From: Lysobacter sp. yr284
GTDB lineage: Bacteria > Pseudomonadota > Gammaproteobacteria > Xanthomonadales > Xanthomonadaceae
Direction of reading: 5' to 3'
Assembly (NCBI RefSeq): GCF_900107375.1
Contig: NZ_FNPT01000027.1
Location: 1 to 64,000 of the forward strand
Length of the DNA: 64,000 nt
Under the pieces are notes generated by a model. It did not search any database. It had not been told where the DNA came from and saw only the letters and a program-made list of their open reading frames with translations. Each line of letters begins with the position of its first letter. The stretch's first letter is position 1. Made by a program: the position numbers and the translations under genes. Below, piece by piece: positions 59,349-64,000 of this stretch.

Positions 59349-61841
59349 TTACTGGCAGGCTTCGCAGGATTCCGGATTTTCCAGCGAGCAGGCGATCGCG
59401 TCGCTCTCGGTGTATTCCGGCTTCGGCGCCACCGGCGCGGCGGCCGGCGCGCTGACCGTGGTCTTGGCGATCTTGGTCGCCGGACGCGAGCGCAGGTAGT
59501 ACGTGGTCTTCAGACCCTTCTTCCAGGCGTACATGTACATCGAGCTGAGCTGGCCGATGTTCGGGCTCTCGATGAACAGGTTGAGGGACTGGCTTTGATC
59601 GATAAAAGCGCCGCGGTCGGCGGCCATGTCGATCAGCGAGCGCATCGGCAGTTCCCACGCGGTGCGGTAGACCTGGCGCAGCGATTCGGGGATCTCGGCG
59701 ACCGATTGGATCGAGCCTTCGGCCATCTTGATCCGGTCGCGCATGTCCGCCGTCCACATGCCGAGCTTCTTGAGCTCCTCGACCAGGTACTTGTTGACGA
59801 CCAGGAAGTCGCCCGACAGGGTCTCGCGCTTGAACAGGTTCGACACCTGCGGCTCGATGCACTCGTAGCAGCCGGCGATCGAGGCGATGGTCGCGGTCGG
59901 CGCGATCGCCACCAGCAGCGAGTTGCGCAGGCCGTGCTGCTTGATCCGCGCGCGCAGTTCGTTCCAGCGCTCCGGCTGCGAGGGCTCCACGCCCCAGGCT
60001 TCGAACTGCAGCTCGCCGGTGCTGGCGCGGGTGTCCTCGTAGCCGGGGTGCTTGCCGTGCTCCATCGCCAGTTCGTTCGACGCCGACAGGGCGTGGAAGT
60101 AGATGGCCTCGGCGATCTCGCGGCCGAGCTTGCGCGCCGGCTCGGAGTCGAACGGCAGGCGCAGCTTGAAGAACACGTCCTGCAGGCCCATCGAGCCCAG
60201 GCCGACCGGACGCCAGCGCAGGTTGGCGCGGCGCGCGGTCTCGATCGGGTAGAAGTTCAGGTCGATCACGCGGTCGAGCTGGCGCACGGCCAGGCGCACG
60301 GTCTCGGCGAGCTTGTCGAAATCGAACGCGCCCTTGCCGTCCTCGAAGATCTCGACGTGGTGCGAGAGGTTGATCGAGCCGAGGTTGCACACCGCGGTCT
60401 CGTCCTGCGAGGTCACTTCCAGGATCTCGGTGCACAGGTTGGACAGGTGCACCACGTTGCCGTCGCGCAGGGTCTGGTTGCAGGCGCGGTTGGACTTGTC
60501 CTTGAAGTTCATCCAGCCGTTGCCGGTCTGCGCCAGGGTGCGCATCATCCGCGCGTAGATGTCGCGCGCCTTGACCTTCTTGACCGCCTGGCCGGCGGCT
60601 TCGGCGGCGCGGTAGGCGCGTTCGAACGACTCGCCCCACAGGTCGGTCAGCTGCGGCACCTTGGCCGGGTCGAACAGCGACCAGTCGGCGTCGGCCTCGA
60701 CCCGGCGCATGAATTCGTCGGGAATCCAGTTGGCGAGGTTGAGGTTGTGGGTGCGGCGCGCTTCGTCGCCGGTGTTGTCGCGCAGTTCCAGGAACTCTTC
60801 GATGTCGGCGTGCCACGGCTCCAGGTACACGCAGGCCGCGCCCTTGCGCTTGCCGCCCTGGTTGACCGCGGCGACCGAGGCGTCGAGCGTCTTCAGCCAC
60901 GGCACGATGCCGTTGCTCAGGCCGTTGGTCGAGCGGATCAGCGAGCCGCGCGCGCGGATGCGGGTGTAGCTCAGGCCGATGCCGCCGCTGAACTTGCTCA
61001 GCTTGGCCACGTCCATGTAGCGCTTGTAGATCGCTTCCAGCGAGTCTTCCGGCGAATCCAGCAGGAAGCAGCTCGACAGCTGCTCGTGGGTGGTGCCGGA
61101 GTTGAACAGGGTCGGCGAGGACGGGATGTAGTCGAGCTGGGCCATGCGCCGGTACAGCGCCAGCGCGTCGGAGACGTCCTCGCTCAGCGCGCAGGCGATG
61201 CGCAGGAAGAACTGCTGCGGGGTCTCGATGACGGTGCGCGCGGTCGGGTGGCGCAGCAGGTAACGGTCGTACAGGGTGCGCAGGCCGAAGTAGTCGAACT
61301 TGGCGTCGAGGTTGCGGTCGATCGCGTCGTTGAGCTTGCGCGCGTTGGCCTGGACGAAGTCGAGCAGGCGCTGGTTGATCAGGCCCAGGTCGAAGCCGCG
61401 CTGGACCGACTGCGAGAACGCGTGGATCTCGATCCCGGCGACTTCCTTCTCGATCACCCCGGCGAGCAGGCGCGCGGCTAGGCGGCCGTATTCGGGTTCT
61501 TCGGCGGTCAGCAGCGCGGCGGTGCGGATCGACAGCTCGTCGAGCTCGCGCGTGGTCGCGCCGTCGTACAGGCCGGAGATGGTGCGGGTCGACACGCGCA
61601 TCGGGTCGACGGAGTACAAGCCTTCGGCGCAGCGGGTCACCGCGCGCACGATCTTGTTGAGGTCGACCGGCTCGCGGCGGCCGCTGCGCTTGGTCACGCT
61701 CATGGTCAGGTTCGCGGCCGGCGGGGTCAGGGCGAAGCCGGGCGCGTCCTGTGCGCTGCGTTGCGGTTTGACGGTGGCGGCGGGGACGCTGGCGGCGTCC
61801 GTGGCGGGGGCGACGGACGAATCGGTTTCTAATGTGGTCAT
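59349..61841 (-). CDS. nrdA: Ribonucleoside-diphosphate reductase subunit alpha (class Ia)
   Basis: The product has 830 residues. It reduces ribonucleoside diphosphates to deoxy forms. An N-terminal ~45-residue Ala/Pro-rich lead is followed by an ATP-cone (VTKRSGRREPVDLNKIVRAV; RTISGLYDG), the catalytic barrel (QLSSCFLLDSPEDSLEAIYK; VCNLGSINLSHHVEIFED) and the C-terminal redox Cys pair (CEAC). Start 61841 is the first ATG after the riboswitch leader that gives a sensible N-terminus. Expression should fall when cobalamin is high, through the riboswitch at 62133-62402. Confidence 0.97.
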   Translation of the reverse strand: MTTLETDSSVAPATDAASVPAATVKPQRSAQDAPGFALTPPAANLTMSVTKRSGRREPVDLNKIVRAVTRCAEGLYSVDPMRVSTRTISGLYDGATTRELDELSIRTAALLTAEEPEYGRLAARLLAGVIEKEVAGIEIHAFSQSVQRGFDLGLINQRLLDFVQANARKLNDAIDRNLDAKFDYFGLRTLYDRYLLRHPTARTVIETPQQFFLRIACALSEDVSDALALYRRMAQLDYIPSSPTLFNSGTTHEQLSSCFLLDSPEDSLEAIYKRYMDVAKLSKFSGGIGLSYTRIRARGSLIRSTNGLSNGIVPWLKTLDASVAAVNQGGKRKGAACVYLEPWHADIEEFLELRDNTGDEARRTHNLNLANWIPDEFMRRVEADADWSLFDPAKVPQLTDLWGESFERAYRAAEAAGQAVKKVKARDIYARMMRTLAQTGNGWMNFKDKSNRACNQTLRDGNVVHLSNLCTEILEVTSQDETAVCNLGSINLSHHVEIFEDGKGAFDFDKLAETVRLAVRQLDRVIDLNFYPIETARRANLRWRPVGLGSMGLQDVFFKLRLPFDSEPARKLGREIAEAIYFHALSASNELAMEHGKHPGYEDTRASTGELQFEAWGVEPSQPERWNELRARIKQHGLRNSLLVAIAPTATIASIAGCYECIEPQVSNLFKRETLSGDFLVVNKYLVEELKKLGMWTADMRDRIKMAEGSIQSVAEIPESLRQVYRTAWELPMRSLIDMAADRGAFIDQSQSLNLFIESPNIGQLSSMYMYAWKKGLKTTYYLRSRPATKIAKTTVSAPAAAPVAPKPEYTESDAIACSLENPESCEACQ

Positions 61842-62132
61842 GGCATTGCTCCGGGGCGTGGGTGCACGGTGCGGAGAACGCGGACGCGCCATCGACAGCG
61901 AACCGCGATAGCGGCGTCGCCGAAGGCACGGCCGCGCCCCCGCGGGCGCGGAGCAATCGGAGCGCTGGCTGGGTGTCGCGCGCGCCGGAACGGTCCGGGC
62001 ACGTGCCGCTCCGCGCAGGGCGCCGAAGCGGTCGGACGCGACGGTGGCCCCGTCGTGCCGCGACACCGGCCGGTCTTCGCTCGAAGACTCCATTGGGCCG
62101 GGACCGCGCGGTTGTGCGACGCGCGGCTGTCG

Positions 62133-62402
62133 GCAGGTCTTCGGGCTCGGGACCCTCGGAGACCAAAGAGCGCAGAGCGGTGAGCAGCAGGCGACACTTC
62201 GCCCGTCCACTACCCACCGTTCTGCGCTCTGCGTCCTCCGGTTCCTACTGGGTCGCTTCCCAGGCGCTCGCCGCGCCCAGTGCCATGACCCGTTCGTTTC
62301 CCATACCGCTGCGGGGCAGCGCCGGCTTCGGCGGCCGCGCGGCGATCCGCGGGCCCTCCCTACCGGCTTCCCTTTTCAGCCGGTCTCTCGACCGGCACCG
62401 AC
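62133..62402 (-). promoter_or_regulatory. Cobalamin riboswitch, nrdA leader
   Basis: On the minus strand the blocks are CGTCGGTGCCGG (from about 62402), CTGAAAAGGGAAGCCGGT (near 62380-62362), GCTGCCCCGCAGCGGTATGG (near 62321-62302), GGCACTGGGCGC (near 62286-62275), GCCTGGGAAG (near 62265-62256) and CCCGAGCCCGAAGACCTGC (62151-62133). GTCGG and CCGAC at the two ends can form P1. About 290 nt lie between the aptamer and the nrdA ATG; no gene is supported there. Confidence 0.94.
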
Positions 62403-62408
62403 GGACAC

Positions 62409-62437
62409 AACATAGTGGGGTTCGTCGATTTCGTCAA
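62409..62437 (-). promoter_or_regulatory. Promoter of nrdAB directly upstream of the riboswitch
   Basis: On the minus strand TTGACG (62437-62432) and TATGTT (62414-62409) are exactly 17 bp apart. Predicted transcription starts near 62402, which is the first base pair region of the aptamer. Confidence 0.75.
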
Positions 62438-62540
62438 CGCGATATGTGGTGAGTCAGCAAGGTGTGCGTGGGGTGAAGGACACCCCCGCATCGTGCCGTG
62501 GTTGGTGTAACGTGCCCGCCATAAGGATAGGGGAAACGTG

Positions 62541-64000
62541 ATGGAATCGCTGATTGTCTTGCTGGTGCTCGTGGTCCTGGCGGTGCCCGTGCTGCTGGTG
62601 GTGGCGCTGGTCCAGCTCGGTTCGCTGCGCGGCCGGGTGAGCGGGCTGGAGCGCGAAGTCGAGCGCCTGCGCCAATCCGGCGGGCCGGCACGCAACGAGG
62701 CGACCCTGGCCGAGCTGAGCGCACGCGAGGCTGCGGCGCGGGCCCAGGCCGAGCGCGCCGCGGCGGCGTCCGCCGCCGCTCCCGCCGTCCCCATCCCTGC
62801 GTCGGCACCGCCCGCGACCGCGCCGCCCGAGCGGCCCGCCGCGGCCCCGGCGCAACCGCAACCGCCGCCGCTGCCCGCGGCGGCCGCGCCCCCGACTGCC
62901 GCGCCCGCTGCCGCCGCCACGCCGCCGCCGCGCCCGCAGCCGCCGCGCGCGCCGGCAGCGCCGGCTCAGCCGGACGTCGTCACCGTCGCCGCGCGCTGGC
63001 TGCGGCGCTGGTTCACCGAGGGCAACGTGCCGGTCAAGGTCGGCATGCTGGTGCTGCTGGCCGGCGTCGCCGCGTTGCTCAAGTACGCCAGCGACCAGGG
63101 CTGGATGCGGGTGCCGGTGGAACTGCGCCTGGCCGGCGTCGCCTTCGCGGCGATGGCGGGGCTGGTGTTCGGCTGGCGCCAGCGCGAACGCAAGCGGGTG
63201 TTCGCGCTGAGCCTGCAGGGCGGCGCGATCGGCGTGCTGCTGCTGGTGGTGTTCGCCGCGTTCAAGCTCTACGGGATGATCCCGGCCGGCGCCGCGTTCG
63301 CGCTGAGCGTGGTGCTGGTGGCCGGCACCGGGGTGCTGTCGGTGAAGCAGAATGCGCTGGCGCTGGCGGTGTTCGCGATCCTCGCCGGCTTCCTCGCGCC
63401 GATCTGGCTGTCCACCGGCTCGGGCAACCATGTCGCCCTGTTCGGCTACTACGCCGTGCTCAACGCCGGCATCTTCGCGATCGCCTGGTGGCGGCCGTGG
63501 CGGGTGCTGAACCTGCTCGGCTTCGCCTTCACCTGGGGCATCGGCACGCTGTGGGGCGTGCTCAAGTACCGGCCAGAGCATTACTCGACCACCGAGCCGT
63601 TCCTGCTGCTGTTCTTTGCCTTCTACCTGCTGATCCCGGTGCTGTACGCGCGCCGCCGCGCCGCCGGCCGCCGCGACCTGATCGACGGCTGCCTGGTGTT
63701 CGGCACGCCGCTGATCGCCTTCAGCCTGCAGGCCGGGTTGCTGGACGGCGCGCGCATGCCGCTGGCGTTCTGCGCGCTGGGCCTGGGCGCGCTGTACGCG
63801 GCGCTGGCGTGGTGGCTGCGCCGCGACTCGCGCTTCCTCGCGCTGAGCACGCCGTACGCCTTGCTCGCCATCGGCTTCGCCACCCTGGCGGTGCCGCTGG
63901 CGCTGGCCGCCGAGGCCACCGCCTGCGTGTTCGCGCTGGAAGGCGCGGCGCTGATCTGGCTGGGCCTGCGCCAGCAACGCCTGCTGCCGCAGCTGACCGG
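62541..64000 (+). CDS. DUF2339 domain-containing membrane protein (3' end outside window)
   Basis: The frame is open from ATG 62541 (after GGATAGGGGAAA) to the window edge, giving at least 486 residues. An N-terminal helix (about 3-24) is followed by a short coiled coil, a ~70-residue Ala/Pro-rich linker (residues ~75-150), then the DUF2339 start (WLRRWFTEGNVPVKVGMLVL, then LAGVAALLKYASDQGW) and many membrane helices. DUF2339 proteins usually run to 800-1000 residues with more than 20 helices. Their function is unknown. It is divergent from nrdA. Confidence 0.9.
   Translation, partial: MESLIVLLVLVVLAVPVLLVVALVQLGSLRGRVSGLEREVERLRQSGGPARNEATLAELSAREAAARAQAERAAAASAAAPAVPIPASAPPATAPPERPAAAPAQPQPPPLPAAAAPPTAAPAAAATPPPRPQPPRAPAAPAQPDVVTVAARWLRRWFTEGNVPVKVGMLVLLAGVAALLKYASDQGWMRVPVELRLAGVAFAAMAGLVFGWRQRERKRVFALSLQGGAIGVLLLVVFAAFKLYGMIPAGAAFALSVVLVAGTGVLSVKQNALALAVFAILAGFLAPIWLSTGSGNHVALFGYYAVLNAGIFAIAWWRPWRVLNLLGFAFTWGIGTLWGVLKYRPEHYSTTEPFLLLFFAFYLLIPVLYARRRAAGRRDLIDGCLVFGTPLIAFSLQAGLLDGARMPLAFCALGLGALYAALAWWLRRDSRFLALSTPYALLAIGFATLAVPLALAAEATACVFALEGAALIWLGLRQQRLLPQLT

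Overview
The window looks like chromosomal DNA of a high-GC gammaproteobacterium of the family Xanthomonadaceae, most likely Lysobacter or a close relative. The reasons are the strong G/C bias at third codon positions, the divergent mrcA / pilMNOPQ arrangement, the dispersed hairpin repeats and the gene mix. I support 48 protein genes, no rRNA, tRNA or CRISPR array, two cobalamin riboswitches, and several families of dispersed structured repeats. No prophage or large mobile island is visible; the only transposase-like gene is a REP-associated tyrosine transposase (RAYT) at about 38.3-38.9 kb.

Layout. 0-7 kb: a composite repeat, an AraC-type regulator facing away from a three-gene cassette (parallel beta-helix lipoprotein, SO2930-type diheme cytochrome, TonB-dependent receptor), then a small membrane protein. 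7-14 kb: recG, a small RTX-type protein, a shortened DUF4166-like frame coupled to a nucleoside hydrolase, type B ribosomal protein L31 and gltA. 14-20 kb: three poorly known genes and mrcA (PBP1A), all on the minus strand. 20.6-25.9 kb: the type IV pilus alignment/secretin operon pilMNOPQ. 26-33 kb: a MoxR-Bat type operon (MoxR ATPase, DUF58, DUF4381, BatA, a BatB-BatC fusion, BatD). 33-38 kb: an exact 116-bp tandem REP array, a DAACS symporter, a second copy of the composite repeat, and tkt. 38-41 kb: the RAYT gene bracketed by REPs, and an acetyl-CoA hydrolase/transferase. 41-43 kb: a BlaI-like repressor with two operators and an M56 peptidase-TonB fusion. 43-47 kb: modABC, a small molybdopterin-binding-type protein and a persulfide-dioxygenase-like metallo-hydrolase. 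47-52 kb: S1/P1 nuclease, OmpW, gapA and a Cache-GGDEF cyclase. 52-64 kb: metE, a Clp-fold lipoprotein, aldo/keto reductase, thioesterase, class Ia ribonucleotide reductase (nrdA, nrdB) and the start of a DUF2339 membrane protein that leaves the window.

How it works together. Both cobalamin riboswitches sit in the leaders of genes for B12-independent isozymes (MetE, NrdAB). This predicts that the genome also has B12-dependent MetH and class II NrdJ and switches between them by B12 supply. The metE leader also carries a 26-bp palindrome just downstream of its promoter, which suggests a second, protein-based control. The RAYT gene lies among at least nine REP loci in 64 kb whose hairpin stem changes in a compensatory way from locus to locus (A-T, G-C or C-G at the same pair). 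This supports folded single-stranded DNA or RNA as the maintained feature. The functionally least understood part is the AraC / beta-helix / diheme cytochrome / TonB receptor cassette at the left end.
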